DNA of 64,000 bases, from positions 186,001 to 250,000 of the forward strand of contig NZ_BBWZ01000002.1 in the NCBI RefSeq assembly GCF_001015055.1, given 5' to 3'. Shown piece by piece: positions 28,244 to 36,868 of this stretch. The stretch comes from Aneurinibacillus tyrosinisolvens (GTDB taxonomy: Bacteria > Bacillota > Bacilli > Aneurinibacillales > Aneurinibacillaceae). The notes under the pieces were generated by a model. It did not search any database. It was not told the DNA's origin and saw only the letters and a program-made list of their open reading frames with translations. The translations under genes and the position numbers were made by a program. Position 1 is the first letter of the stretch. The number at the start of each line of letters is the position of its first letter.

Positions 28244-28285
28244 CATAATGCCTGAGGTGGATAATTTTCTACTTCAGGCATTATG
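28244..28285. terminator. Perfect 15-bp hairpin after the 55-residue gene
   Basis: CATAATGCCTGAGGT pairs with ACTTCAGGCATTATG (one G-U pair) around a 12-base loop. The T-run after it is weak. It separates the plus-strand small gene from the convergent zinc-ribbon gene and may stop transcription from both sides. Confidence 0.6.
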
Positions 28286-28359
28286 TTGTGTTGCTTAAGA
28301 GATAGACGGGGATATGGTACAATGGAAATATGGTTGAGCACTCATTCAACTTTCGAGTA

Positions 28360-28542
28360 TCATTTATTGTTTGTAAAATCAAATTTTTGAACATAATTGC
28401 AGCATTCGCATGCTCTACCGATTTGTTCTTTTGTCTGGGCATCAAGGTAATAAATCTCATCATATCCACATATAGAGCATTCCATAGCGTACAATACTTC
28501 CCGTGGGCCAAAAATAGCATCCAGCAGAAACTGAAAGTACAT
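28360..28542 (-). CDS. Small zinc-ribbon-like protein, 60 residues
   Basis: On the minus strand AGAGGTGA lies 6 bases before ATG 28,542, which therefore beats the ATG two codons upstream. The product has two Cys pairs, CSIC at about 22-25 and CECC at about 45-48, separated by 19 residues, the layout of a zinc ribbon. The ends are not basic enough to call it a DNA-binding protein. It converges on the 28,244 hairpin. Its function is unknown. Frames on the other strand here have no ribosome site. Confidence 0.6.
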   Translation of the reverse strand: MYFQFLLDAIFGPREVLYAMECSICGYDEIYYLDAQTKEQIGRACECCNYVQKFDFTNNK

Positions 28543-28709
28543 TCTCATTCACCTCTAAGTCTATTTTTATAACTATAACAATCATTTGAAGTGAAGTAAG
28601 GCGAAGCTTGTCAGAGGTATATAAGTTATTTTCGACAATTTAATAAGAGGTTTGGAATGCAAAACTAAAGCCCATGGATACTAAAATATTGAACTTTTGA
28701 GGTGAATTT

Positions 28710-29720
28710 ATGGCTGTACTGGTAACTGGGGGAGCAGGCTATATTGGTAGTCATACTTGTGTAGAACTATTAAATGCAGGCTATGATATTATAGTAGTCG
28801 ATAACCTTTCGAATAGTAATCCTGAATCATTAAACCGTATCAGAGAGATAACGAAAAAGGATTTTAAATTTTATGAGGTTGATTTACTTGATAAAAATAG
28901 TTTAGAAAATGTATTTGTTGAAAATAGCATTGAAGCGGTCATTCATTTTGCCGGGCTTAAAGCTGTTGGTGAGTCTGTCGAAATGCCCCTTTACTACTAT
29001 CATAACAATATTACCGGAACGCTTATTCTTTGTGAATTGATGAAGAAATATCATATAAAGAGATTAGTGTTCAGTTCTTCAGCTACCGTATATGGCATGC
29101 CGGAACGTGTTCCGATTTCAGAGGATTTTGCTCTTAAAGCAACCAACCCTTATGGTCGCACTAAGCTAATGATCGAAGAAATCCTGCGAGACCTTTATGT
29201 ACCAGACAACGATTGGAGTATTGCCCTTTTACGTTATTTTAATCCGATTGGTTCTCATCCTAGTGGTCGTATCGGGGAAGATCCTAACGGGATACCGAAC
29301 AACTTAATGCCATACATCACGCAGGTAAGTGTTGGAAAGCTGAAGGAACTTAGAGTCTTTGGTGATGATTATCCGACCCCTGACGGTACGGGTGTAAGGG
29401 ATTATATCCATGTTGTTGATCTTGCACGGGGACACTTAAAAGCTCTTGAAAAAGTCATGTCATCTACCGGTGTTGATGCCTATAATTTAGGTACAGGAAG
29501 AGGATATAGTGTATTAGAGATTATTGCTGCCTTTGAAAAAGCATCTGGAAGAAAGATTCCGTATACGATTGTTGAACGGAGACCCGGTGATATTGCTGCT
29601 TGCTATGCGGATCCAACAAAGGCAAAAGAAGAGCTGGGCTGGGTTGCTGAAAGAGGGATAGAAGAAATGTGTGTTGATTCCTGGCATTGGCAACAGTCTA
29701 ACCCTAACGGTTATAAATAA
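28710..29720 (+). CDS. galE: UDP-glucose 4-epimerase
   Basis: A 336-residue GalE of normal length, with ATG after [17 protein letters not shown] is at 7-15, and the catalytic Ser/Tyr/Lys are in SSSATVYG near 123-130 and YGRTK near 149-153. It interconverts UDP-glucose and UDP-galactose, or their N-acetyl forms, with tightly bound NAD. It stands alone and ends at a clear terminator. A second galE at 40,294 is clearly different in sequence, so the two may serve different glycans or different substrates. Confidence 0.95.
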   Translation: MAVLVTGGAGYIGSHTCVELLNAGYDIIVVDNLSNSNPESLNRIREITKKDFKFYEVDLLDKNSLENVFVENSIEAVIHFAGLKAVGESVEMPLYYYHNNITGTLILCELMKKYHIKRLVFSSSATVYGMPERVPISEDFALKATNPYGRTKLMIEEILRDLYVPDNDWSIALLRYFNPIGSHPSGRIGEDPNGIPNNLMPYITQVSVGKLKELRVFGDDYPTPDGTGVRDYIHVVDLARGHLKALEKVMSSTGVDAYNLGTGRGYSVLEIIAAFEKASGRKIPYTIVERRPGDIAACYADPTKAKEELGWVAERGIEEMCVDSWHWQQSNPNGYK

Positions 29721-29762
29721 GTTTATTAGAATTATAACTAAATTGAAGTTCGGTTTTTAAGC

Positions 29763-29796
29763 AGCCCTTGTTAATATACAAGGGCTTTAATTTTTC
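29763..29796 (+). terminator. Rho-independent terminator after galE
   Basis: AGCCCTTGT and ACAAGGGCT form a perfect stem, followed by TTAATTTTT. Confidence 0.85.
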
Positions 29797-29827
29797 TAAA
29801 TAGATCTTTGCTATCGGAACTCAGTAG

Positions 29828-30292
29828 TTAGATTAATTTATGATTAGTCTTTCTATCATTTACCAAATTATTGTATAAACCTTTAACATAATAAGACAAA
29901 ATTCCACCGGTAGAATCAATAATTATATCGTATAAACGCCCATCACGTGCCAGGAAAAGTTGTAAAATTTCTGTTGTGATTGCAAATAAAACTGTGAATA
30001 TAATAGCCTTTCTATGATCCTTCGAAGAAAAGTAGATTAGCCATTCCAAGAAGGCAAATCCTATTAAGTGGCCTAGCTTTACTGTAATCCAATAGGAGTG
30101 TATAAGATTAATATCACTAAATTTAAAAAGATCATAAAAGTCCGGTGTTGAAATCCATTGAAATTTAAGGGTGTGATCGAACAATATTGTGTCCAATCGA
30201 TTAACGCTTGTAAATACCCCCAAAATTAATGCCCAAATACAAGTAATAATATATTTTATCTGTTTTGGATAGCGTTGAAAAATGAGATTCAT
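29828..30292 (-). CDS. VanZ-family membrane protein
   Basis: A 154-residue protein on the minus strand. ATG 30,292 has GGAGGAG about 7 bases upstream; the longer TTG start would lie within that ribosome site. Three to four hydrophobic helices and the conserved acidic/polar loop (FAITTEILQLFLARDGR, near 106-122) match the VanZ-like domain. VanZ gives low-level teicoplanin resistance in enterococci; most family members have no known role. It is convergent with galE. A second VanZ-family gene is at 33,379. Confidence 0.85.
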   Translation of the reverse strand: MNLIFQRYPKQIKYIITCIWALILGVFTSVNRLDTILFDHTLKFQWISTPDFYDLFKFSDINLIHSYWITVKLGHLIGFAFLEWLIYFSSKDHRKAIIFTVLFAITTEILQLFLARDGRLYDIIIDSTGGILSYYVKGLYNNLVNDRKTNHKLI

Positions 30293-30361
30293 GATATTCT
30301 CCTCCAATTTGCATTTATTCTAGCACAAAATCAAGAAGAATATTTGTAACATCAAAACTTG

Positions 30362-30392
30362 GAAAAATAAAAAGACGGTTTAATAAACCGCC
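30362..30392 (-). terminator. Terminator of the riboswitch-linked small gene
   Basis: On the minus strand GGCGGTTT-ATT-AAACCGTC is followed by TTTTTATTTTT. The stem begins at the first base after the stop codon of the 50-codon frame. Confidence 0.85.
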
Positions 30393-30545
30393 TTAATTGT
30401 TTTCTGGTATGTTCTTGTCCCCTGTAATCCTTCGTTTTCTGTTATTCCTGACTTTAATCCAGTAATGGCCATGTTCATCTTTGTAGAAGCGGACCCCAAC
30501 TAATAGTAATGGAGTGTAAATCTGTTTAAAATGATAGTATGGCAT
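30393..30545 (-). CDS. Riboswitch-linked small basic protein, 50 residues
   Basis: ATG 30,545 lies 10 bases after AGGGGG and about 30 bases after the GEMM-like aptamer; TAA is at 30,395-30,393. The product starts MPYYHFKQIYTPLLLVG, has aromatic residues through its first 30 positions (HYWIKV near 27-32), and ends basic then polar (NNRKRRITGDK). It has no clear signal peptide or membrane helix. The frame exactly fills the space between riboswitch and terminator, which is the best evidence that it is real. I recognise no family. A c-di-GMP effector or a surface-associated peptide is possible, but the sequence does not say. Confidence 0.7.
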   Translation of the reverse strand: MPYYHFKQIYTPLLLVGVRFYKDEHGHYWIKVRNNRKRRITGDKNIPENN

Positions 30546-30577
30546 GGATATTTTGCCCCCTGATTTTAAGTTAATAG

Positions 30578-30660
30578 GAGGTAACTGGCTGGCGTATCTT
30601 CTGACTTAGCCCCTATAGTTTTGCGTCGCCATTTTTCAATGGTTTTGCCTTTGTCATAAA
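30578..30660 (-). ncRNA. Cyclic-di-GMP-I (GEMM-I) riboswitch
   Basis: The minus strand holds the GEMM-I signature in order: ACAAAGGCAAA, a CCATT-GAAA-AATGG hairpin with a GAAA tetraloop, then GACGCAAAAC, a GGGGCTAAG segment and a closing CGCCAGCCAGTTACC. GEMM-I RNAs bind c-di-GMP and switch expression of the gene below them. No terminator is seen between aptamer and ORF. Instead a CCTCC just after the aptamer (30,575-30,580 region) could pair with the GGGGG ribosome site, which suggests control of translation. The sigma-A promoter just upstream and the terminator after the ORF complete a self-contained unit. Confidence 0.88.
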
Positions 30661-30675
30661 TAGGATAACATGCCC

Positions 30676-30704
30676 ATTGTAAAAAGAATGTAGATATGTG
30701 TCGA
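30676..30704 (-). promoter_or_regulatory. Sigma-A promoter of the riboswitch unit
   Basis: On the minus strand TCGACA (30,704-30,699) and TACAAT (30,681-30,676) are 17 bases apart. Transcription would start near 30,669, about ten bases before the aptamer core. Confidence 0.7.
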
Positions 30705-30769
30705 ATATAAAAAAATTTATTAAGTTATTTATAGTCATAATGTATTTTTTAGTAGTGTCATTGTGTCTT

Positions 30770-30798
30770 TTGGGAAAAGGCTGGGTATATGCTACAAT
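30770..30798 (+). promoter_or_regulatory. Promoter of the ABC transporter operon
   Basis: TTGGGA (30,770-30,775) and TACAAT (30,793-30,798) are separated by 17 bases. This sits 30 bases before the ATP-binding gene and faces away from the riboswitch promoter. Confidence 0.55.
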
Positions 30799-30828
30799 GA
30801 ATAAATAATGGATATCGAGAGGGATAGA

Positions 30829-31524
30829 ATGATTGAGTTAACCAACATAACAAAAAGCTATAAGGATGGAAGAGAACGGCTGTCTATCCTGCAGCATGTA
30901 AACCTGCACATCTCAGAAGGAGAATTCATCGCCATTCTTGGACCTTCCGGCTCAGGGAAATCTACGCTGCTAAATATTCTTGGTCTGCTGGATCGCCCCA
31001 GTTCAGGAACATACCAGCTGGACGGGAAAGATATTACTACATACAGCCAGGCACGCCTGGCAAACGTACGCAACCGGCAAATCGGCTTCATTTTCCAGCA
31101 ATTTATGCTCATTCCCCGGCTCTCGGTTCAGGAAAATGTGGGACTGCCTCTTTTATATGGCCGGTATTCCCGGCGTGATAGAAAAGAAAGAGTAGAAAAA
31201 GCGCTGGACCAGGTAGGCCTGCTCCACAAAAAAAAGGAGCTTCCGACCAAACTATCAGGGGGTCAAAAGCAAAGAGTCGCTATCGCGCGTGCCATTGCCA
31301 GCGAACCGCAGCTCCTGCTGGCTGACGAACCAACCGGAAATCTGGATGTCGATGCAAAGCAGGGCGTCATTGACATTCTGCATAGCCTGCACAAATCCGG
31401 CAAAACGATTGTTCTTGTCACCCATGACCATGACCTGGCGCAAATTGCGGATCGTATCTTGTACGTTGAAAATCGAACCCTTGTCTCTCCTGATAAGCGT
31501 ATGATAGGAGGGGGGACAATATGA
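30829..31524 (+). CDS. ABC transporter ATP-binding protein, MacB/LolD type
   Basis: I choose ATG 30,829, five bases after GAGAGGG, which gives 231 residues. Walker A GPSGSGKST, the Q-loop, the signature LSGGQKQRVAIARA and Walker B LLLADEPTGNLD are all present. Together with the MacB-like permease that overlaps it by four bases, it forms a mechanotransmission-type ABC system. Such systems export peptides or act on lipoproteins and the cell envelope in Gram-positive bacteria. The operon continues with a membrane-anchored protein and a VanZ-family protein. The substrate is unknown. Confidence 0.92.
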   Translation: MIELTNITKSYKDGRERLSILQHVNLHISEGEFIAILGPSGSGKSTLLNILGLLDRPSSGTYQLDGKDITTYSQARLANVRNRQIGFIFQQFMLIPRLSVQENVGLPLLYGRYSRRDRKERVEKALDQVGLLHKKKELPTKLSGGQKQRVAIARAIASEPQLLLADEPTGNLDVDAKQGVIDILHSLHKSGKTIVLVTHDHDLAQIADRILYVENRTLVSPDKRMIGGGTI

Positions 31525-32738
31525 TAGTCAAACCATTCTTCATGGCGCTGCGCGGTATCCGGGCATACAAAGGCCGTTCGGTTCTTGCCTTGCTGGGAAT
31601 TGCCATTGCCGCCTTCCTTGTCATTTCACTCATGTCTGTTCTTTATAACTTTAAGAACGGCCTCTTAAACCAGTTTAACGGGGCAGGAGCTAAACAAATT
31701 ACCGTTGTTCCTGGGAAACTATTAAACAAACAGGCAATGAGTTCAGGCGTTGCTGATTTATCTGCTTTCACCCCATCCTCCAGCACGCTCACATATAAGG
31801 ATGCCATGGATGCTAAGAAAAATGTAGCAGGTATAAGTAAGGCTGCACCGCAGAATGAGGCGGTGACCACTCTTTCCTTTAAACAAAAAACAACCGATAT
31901 TATTTTTACCGGTACAAATCCTGATCTGCCGGGAGTGTTTGATTTGAAGCTGGCAGAAGGAAGTTTTTTTTCTGGGAAAGCTCTTGTAAACAAAGAAAAG
32001 GTTGTTGTGCTTGGTTCAACCGTAAAAAAAAGTGTGTTTGGACAGAGTAAAGCTGTAGGGAGCACAATTGTTATTCAAGGAAAGAAATATCGTGTAGCAG
32101 GTGTATTAAAGGAAAAGAAAATGTTTGGTTTTAATGTGGATGAGCGTGTGTATGCACCTTACCAGGTAGTTGAAAAAGAAATGAATGTGAAAAATGCGTC
32201 GATGCTTTTCTTTCAGGCCAAAACAACGGAGAGTGTACCGCTGGTAGAAGCACAGATTGATAGCGTAATCGGCGGAAACCATCAAAAAAAGGACTACAAT
32301 TTGTTAAAGGCAGCGGAAGCGGTCCACCTTGTGAATACAGTGATGAAGCTACTAACGGCTATAACAGTGTCGATTACAGGGGTGTCTTTTGTCGTTGGAG
32401 GGATTGGTATTATGAATGTGATGCTTCTAACGGTCAAAGAGCGGACACGTGAGATTGGGATTCGCAAAGCAGTCGGGGCTAAATCATGGCATATTCTAAG
32501 CCAGTTTCTGTATGAAGCAGTGATTCTAAGTGTGCTTGGTGCAGGAGTAGGTCTTGCGGCGACGTATGGAGCACTACAGGGAATTCACCACTATTTTCCG
32601 ATTCTATCAAATGAAATTCCTAGAGAGTTAATTCAGTATACCGCTATATTTTCAATCGGTGCCGGTCTTTTGTTTGGTATTATTCCGGCGGTTCGTGCGG
32701 TACGTATTCAACCGATTGAAGCGTTGCGCTATGAATAA
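31521..32738 (+). CDS. ABC transporter permease, MacB/FtsX family
   Basis: A 405-residue permease that starts inside the ATPase stop (ATGA). One membrane helix at about 20-43 is followed by a large outside domain (about 45-265) and three C-terminal helices (about 280-395). VGGIGIMNVMLLTVKERTREIG-like sequence, read in parts near 292-315, is the family hallmark (GIMNVMLLTV, RTREIGIRKAVGA). With the ATPase it couples ATP use to movement of its periplasm-like domain. Adjacent genes suggest a cell-envelope role. No accessory MacA-like adaptor is encoded, though the next gene could take that place. Confidence 0.92.
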   Translation: MIVKPFFMALRGIRAYKGRSVLALLGIAIAAFLVISLMSVLYNFKNGLLNQFNGAGAKQITVVPGKLLNKQAMSSGVADLSAFTPSSSTLTYKDAMDAKKNVAGISKAAPQNEAVTTLSFKQKTTDIIFTGTNPDLPGVFDLKLAEGSFFSGKALVNKEKVVVLGSTVKKSVFGQSKAVGSTIVIQGKKYRVAGVLKEKKMFGFNVDERVYAPYQVVEKEMNVKNASMLFFQAKTTESVPLVEAQIDSVIGGNHQKKDYNLLKAAEAVHLVNTVMKLLTAITVSITGVSFVVGGIGIMNVMLLTVKERTREIGIRKAVGAKSWHILSQFLYEAVILSVLGAGVGLAATYGALQGIHHYFPILSNEIPRELIQYTAIFSIGAGLLFGIIPAVRAVRIQPIEALRYE

Positions 32739-32765
32739 AAGGTGGGTAAAAAGGAGAATGCAACG

Positions 32766-33362
32766 ATGGCTGGAAAACTACGTAAAATAGTAATCGTCAC
32801 TGGTATTACACTCGCTGTAATCGGTGTGGGCGGGAAGCTGGCGTTCGATTATGCTGCTGATAAGGTAGTCAAGAAAATGGCGCAGGAGGTATCCGCCGAT
32901 CCTGAGGTCCAAAAGCTGTTAAAAGATAAGGACGTACAGCAAAAACTTGATCAACTGCATCAGAATCCGGATTTGCAGAAGAAGTTAGATGGAATGACCA
33001 AAGAGGTCTCTCTTCAAGAATCTTCAAATAAGAAGGCAGATGCAGCATCGATACAGAAAGACCCAGTTAAGGGAACGGAGGAGGCTGCGCAGCAGGAACC
33101 AGGTACACATCCTACTAAATCCTCTGGGGCAAATGTAGAAAAAAAAGGAAATTCAAATAGTTCAAGTGCCATCCATTTCAGCAGCACAAGTGACGCGGCA
33201 CAATATGCGATGAAGCGCTTCTCTATGTCTGAAATTAACCATTATCGCCAGATGGTGTCGGATGGGATTACACCTGAGGAAAAAAGACAGCTCAAAGCGG
33301 TTGCTTTTTCCCGTTTTTCTCCGGCAGAGCTCCGGGCATTTATAGAAGCGGCGCGCAAATAA
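32766..33362 (+). CDS. Membrane-anchored hypothetical protein
   Basis: ATG 32,766 follows AAAAGGAG and gives 198 residues. One N-terminal membrane helix (about 8-27) anchors a mainly outside protein. Residues about 40-75 are charged and helical, with a repeated DPEVQKLL/NPDLQKKL pattern, followed by a low-complexity Ser/Lys/Gly linker (about 75-135). A C-terminal helical domain (SDAAQYAMKRFSMSEI onward) follows. No catalytic motif is seen. It follows the permease by 27 bases and is probably co-transcribed with it. I do not recognise the family. Confidence 0.7.
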   Translation: MAGKLRKIVIVTGITLAVIGVGGKLAFDYAADKVVKKMAQEVSADPEVQKLLKDKDVQQKLDQLHQNPDLQKKLDGMTKEVSLQESSNKKADAASIQKDPVKGTEEAAQQEPGTHPTKSSGANVEKKGNSNSSSAIHFSSTSDAAQYAMKRFSMSEINHYRQMVSDGITPEEKRQLKAVAFSRFSPAELRAFIEAARK

Positions 33363-33378
33363 AGGAGAAACGTTTTAA

Positions 33379-33888
33379 ATGGCAGGAAAGATAAGCCGGG
33401 TACAACGAGGGAGAACATTTCTATTATACTGGATTCCGCTATTGCTCTTAATAGGGGGGATTTTCTTCTCTTCTTCCCAGCCGTATCAGAAACAGGATAT
33501 ACGTCCAGAGATAAGAAAATATATTAACGAGAAAGAAATAGCCCAGAGATTTGCAGAAGTGAAATTTACTTACGTTCATGGAGAGGTAAGTGTTAACCAA
33601 TTAGGGGCGGCAGGGTTTATTGAGTTTTTTATACGAAAAGGAGCCCATTTTACTCTCTATTTTCTTTTGGGTTTTCTCATGTATGGCGCTTTACGGGGAA
33701 GCGGAGTGGGGAGAGGGAAGCGGCTGGTAGGCTCTCTCCTCTTTATGGTCCTGTATGCCGCTTCTGATGAGATACACCAAATGTATACGGCTAACCGGAC
33801 TCCACTTGCGGCAGATGTACTTCTCGATTCCGTTGGTGGTGCAATAGGGATAGGTGCTGCACTTGTAATGAAAGAAATATTTTCCTGA
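33379..33888 (+). CDS. VanZ-family membrane protein
   Basis: A 169-residue protein with ATG after AAAGGAG. Four hydrophobic segments surround the family motifs: KGAHFTLYFLLGFL near 93-106, and SDEIHQMYTANRT near 129-141 with DVLLDSVGGAIG near 146-157. It lies 16 bases after the preceding gene and ends the ABC operon. It is clearly related to, but not a recent copy of, the minus-strand VanZ gene at 29,828. Some VanZ-like proteins reduce the binding of glycopeptide antibiotics; a general envelope role is more likely here. Confidence 0.88.
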   Translation: MAGKISRVQRGRTFLLYWIPLLLLIGGIFFSSSQPYQKQDIRPEIRKYINEKEIAQRFAEVKFTYVHGEVSVNQLGAAGFIEFFIRKGAHFTLYFLLGFLMYGALRGSGVGRGKRLVGSLLFMVLYAASDEIHQMYTANRTPLAADVLLDSVGGAIGIGAALVMKEIFS

Positions 33889-34148
33889 AAAATTTGTTGT
33901 TATAATTGTAAAAATTAATAACAATTATTCCGATATAATAAGATAGATAACTTAGGTATTTTAACCTAATCATACTTACTACGAAAGCCTTGTGATCTTT
34001 TTTTGACAAACTATACTTTCTCTATGAAAAAGGGATGAGCCTATCATTGGATTCGTTGTATATTACTGTTAATTATGATAAGTTATTTAATGAATAGTAT
34101 AATTTGTCGAAAAAAATCACAGACCAAATAACCATGGAGGTGTACATT

Positions 34149-36668
34149 TTGAATTTTAGACAAAAACTAGCTGCTTCTTTATTGTCAACAGCCGTTCTAA
34201 CATCCGGTGTTATCCCGGCTCTTCCGCTGAACAGCGCTATATACGCAGCAGACGTGCAGACAAGCCTTTCTAGCCAGTTGGCACAGAAAGTAAGAGCAAA
34301 TTATGATTTGCTGCTTCCGGAAGAAAAACAGCTTCTCCAAGATGCTAGAAGCTTTACCTTAGTACAGAACACGGACTGGTGGAGAAATACTCTTGGCTTA
34401 GACACTTTTATTAATGCCGCAAAAGCAAAGGGAGTAACGAAAGATGAAGCGGTGGGCTTCCTTCAGGAGCTGATTGCCATTACTAGCGGTTTCAACCCGA
34501 GTGGAATTGATGCTGATATTCAGAACTTCCGAAGTAAGTATGCCGGAACATTCCACAAGTTAACCAATAATGAGTACACACTTGATCAATTGCTTAGCCT
34601 AACTAATGATATTGAACAAAATACAAGGCAATCTATATCAAGCAAGTATGCGATTAGGATAGGGTTATTCCTAACAGGATCGTCCACAGAATCTTTACAT
34701 ACTCTTGTTCATGATATTGCGAAAAGTGCTATTGAACAAAGCCTTACTAAGCCTGAATATCAAAAGTTCAATGGGAAATTAGGAGAACTAGGTTTATCTA
34801 TTGAACAAGTTCTTGGATTTACTGTAAACATGGACAAGGCTGCTGTTACTTCGGGCGGCAAAACATTGGGTGATGTGCGGGACGCTTTCGCATTCGCCGG
34901 TGCAAGAAAGTACCTGCACGCTGAACTTAACAATAAGCAGTTTAAAACAACCGAGCAGCTATCTGTAACAAGCGGAAGCGATGCAACATTGAAATTTATC
35001 GCTAATCTTCCTTCTAATTCATCTTCAACTGATACTGTTAACATTACACAATTCACGGATTGGAAGGTAACAGATGCGAATGGGACTGTCCAATCCCGCG
35101 TTGAGCCGAAGGTAAATCAGCAGAATGGTACAGTTACATTTAGACCACAGGCTGATTCGAAATTTCTTGTTGCTACAAGCAGAGCTAAAGTGCAGGGAAA
35201 TCCGTTAACACTTGCTAAGTTCCAATTAAATGTAGCTGCCCAGGGAACCCCGCTTGAAATACCGGCAATTCTTGGACAGCCAACGACGATCCCTGTACAG
35301 GCAGGTGCTTCTTTGACACAACCTGTTAATGTTCGGGTAACAGTACCAGGGGCGGGAGATGTTATTGTTCAACTTCCGATTGGATTTAAACTACCGGATG
35401 GCACGACAGCTCTGACTGTAAAATCTTCGACAGAAGCACCAACAAACGGATTGACAACGGCAGGCCCAATCCTTGACTTCAGTTTTGGCCAGCCTGGGCC
35501 GCATGTCCCACTTAGCCAACCAGTTACAGTTATACTCCCGGTTACTTCTGCTGATACTAGCAATGTAGGAATATTCTATTATAATGAAGGTAAGCAAAAG
35601 TGGGAATATCAAGGATCAACTCCTGGTGCAGGTAATACGGTTAGCGCTTCTGTAAGCCATTTCTCTATCTATGGTGCATTGAGTGATACGGTAGCACCGG
35701 CTGCCCCTACTATTACGAAGTCTGTTGCAGACTCTAGCTCGGTTACTTTAACAGTAGACGCTTCTGATCCATCTGGAATTAAAGGATATCAGGTTTACCA
35801 GAATGAAAGTGCAACGCCTGTAAGCTATACGCTTGTATCCGAAAACGAACTTAAGATTGCGGGCTTACAGTCATCCACTCAATACAAATTTAAAGTTAAA
35901 GCGGTAGATAACCTTAATAATACGTCAGATTTCAGCTCTGCAGTCCCCGTAACGACAGGTAGTACTGGTGGCGGCGGTGGCGGCAGTACTGGTGGCGGCG
36001 GCGGCGGTGCAACTCCGAGCACTCCAACTACGCCAACCACACCAACTACACCAACTACACCAGGCACTGGCACAACTCCGGGTAATGGTGGACAGACACC
36101 GGTTGTAACGACTCCGGACTTCATCGATATTGATGGACACTGGGCACAAAAAGATATCGATTTTATGGCAGCGAACGGATATGTTCACGGTACAGGAAAT
36201 GGCAAATTCGAGCCAAACAGAGTGATAACAAGAGCTGAATTTGCGGCGATGCTTGTAAACATTCTTGCTCCAACGGAAGAAGGAAAGGCTTCGTTTACAG
36301 ATGTACCTGCGAACGCATGGTATGCGGATAGCGTAAAGCGTGCCTATGCAGCCGGAATCATCCATGGGGTTGGTAAAGGTCGTTTTGCTCCAAGCCAGGT
36401 AATCACCCGCGAACAAATGGCGGCTATGATTGCCAACGCCTTGAAATACAAAGGAATAGAACCAAGTGTACAAAATGTGAATGCGGCTCTTAAGGCATTC
36501 GGGGATAAAGGTTCTATTTCTAAGTGGGCAGTGCAGGCAGCTGCTATCGCTGTAGAAGCTGACATTTTACACGGTCAGAAGAAAGGCAAAGCTGTTACTT
36601 TTGCGCCGAAGAGCAAGGCAAGCCGAGCAGAAGCGATTGTTATGCTGAAACGTTTTCTTGAAAAATAA
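34149..36668 (+). CDS. Exported SLH-domain surface protein with FnIII-like domain
   Basis: TTG 34,149 with GGAGGTG seven bases upstream gives 839 residues; it starts MNFRQKLAASLLS and the signal peptide ends near AIYAAD. Residues about 30-500 are alpha/beta regions I do not recognise. A fibronectin-III-like module follows (about 511-602), then a Gly-rich and TPTTPTTP linker (about 603-655), then three SLH domains (about 657-707, 717-770 and 785-839) with typical FIDIDGHWA, FTDVPANAWY and ITRAEF motifs. The SLH domains bind pyruvylated secondary cell-wall polymer, so the protein is displayed on the surface and may be a glycan target. No upstream promoter is certain; a TATAAT is at 34,096-34,101. 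Confidence 0.9.
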   Translation: MNFRQKLAASLLSTAVLTSGVIPALPLNSAIYAADVQTSLSSQLAQKVRANYDLLLPEEKQLLQDARSFTLVQNTDWWRNTLGLDTFINAAKAKGVTKDEAVGFLQELIAITSGFNPSGIDADIQNFRSKYAGTFHKLTNNEYTLDQLLSLTNDIEQNTRQSISSKYAIRIGLFLTGSSTESLHTLVHDIAKSAIEQSLTKPEYQKFNGKLGELGLSIEQVLGFTVNMDKAAVTSGGKTLGDVRDAFAFAGARKYLHAELNNKQFKTTEQLSVTSGSDATLKFIANLPSNSSSTDTVNITQFTDWKVTDANGTVQSRVEPKVNQQNGTVTFRPQADSKFLVATSRAKVQGNPLTLAKFQLNVAAQGTPLEIPAILGQPTTIPVQAGASLTQPVNVRVTVPGAGDVIVQLPIGFKLPDGTTALTVKSSTEAPTNGLTTAGPILDFSFGQPGPHVPLSQPVTVILPVTSADTSNVGIFYYNEGKQKWEYQGSTPGAGNTVSASVSHFSIYGALSDTVAPAAPTITKSVADSSSVTLTVDASDPSGIKGYQVYQNESATPVSYTLVSENELKIAGLQSSTQYKFKVKAVDNLNNTSDFSSAVPVTTGSTGGGGGGSTGGGGGGATPSTPTTPTTPTTPTTPGTGTTPGNGGQTPVVTTPDFIDIDGHWAQKDIDFMAANGYVHGTGNGKFEPNRVITRAEFAAMLVNILAPTEEGKASFTDVPANAWYADSVKRAYAAGIIHGVGKGRFAPSQVITREQMAAMIANALKYKGIEPSVQNVNAALKAFGDKGSISKWAVQAAAIAVEADILHGQKKGKAVTFAPKSKASRAEAIVMLKRFLEK

Positions 36669-36686
36669 AATAAGAGAGTTCGATTG

Positions 36687-36718
36687 AGATGGGTGCGATG
36701 AGCACCCGTCTTTTTTTT
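36687..36718 (+). terminator. Terminator after the first SLH gene
   Basis: GATGGGTGC and GCACCCGTC pair around GATGA and are followed by eight T residues. Confidence 0.92.
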
Positions 36719-36868
36719 GTTTCATGTAGAATGTTGTTAAATTAACAGGAAATTTGGCGCATGCATATAGAAAGAGAGAGGATATAATGCTATAATTTGG
36801 TATCTGAGCATGTTATGATAGCTGGTTTAGTATAAACTTTTACAATAATGATAGAAGGAGTAATAGCA

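Noticed and set aside
35925..36473. Minus-strand open frame of 182 codons opposite the first SLH gene
   Set aside because: It is a mirror of the Gly- and Thr/Pro-rich linker with biased codons and has no ribosome site.
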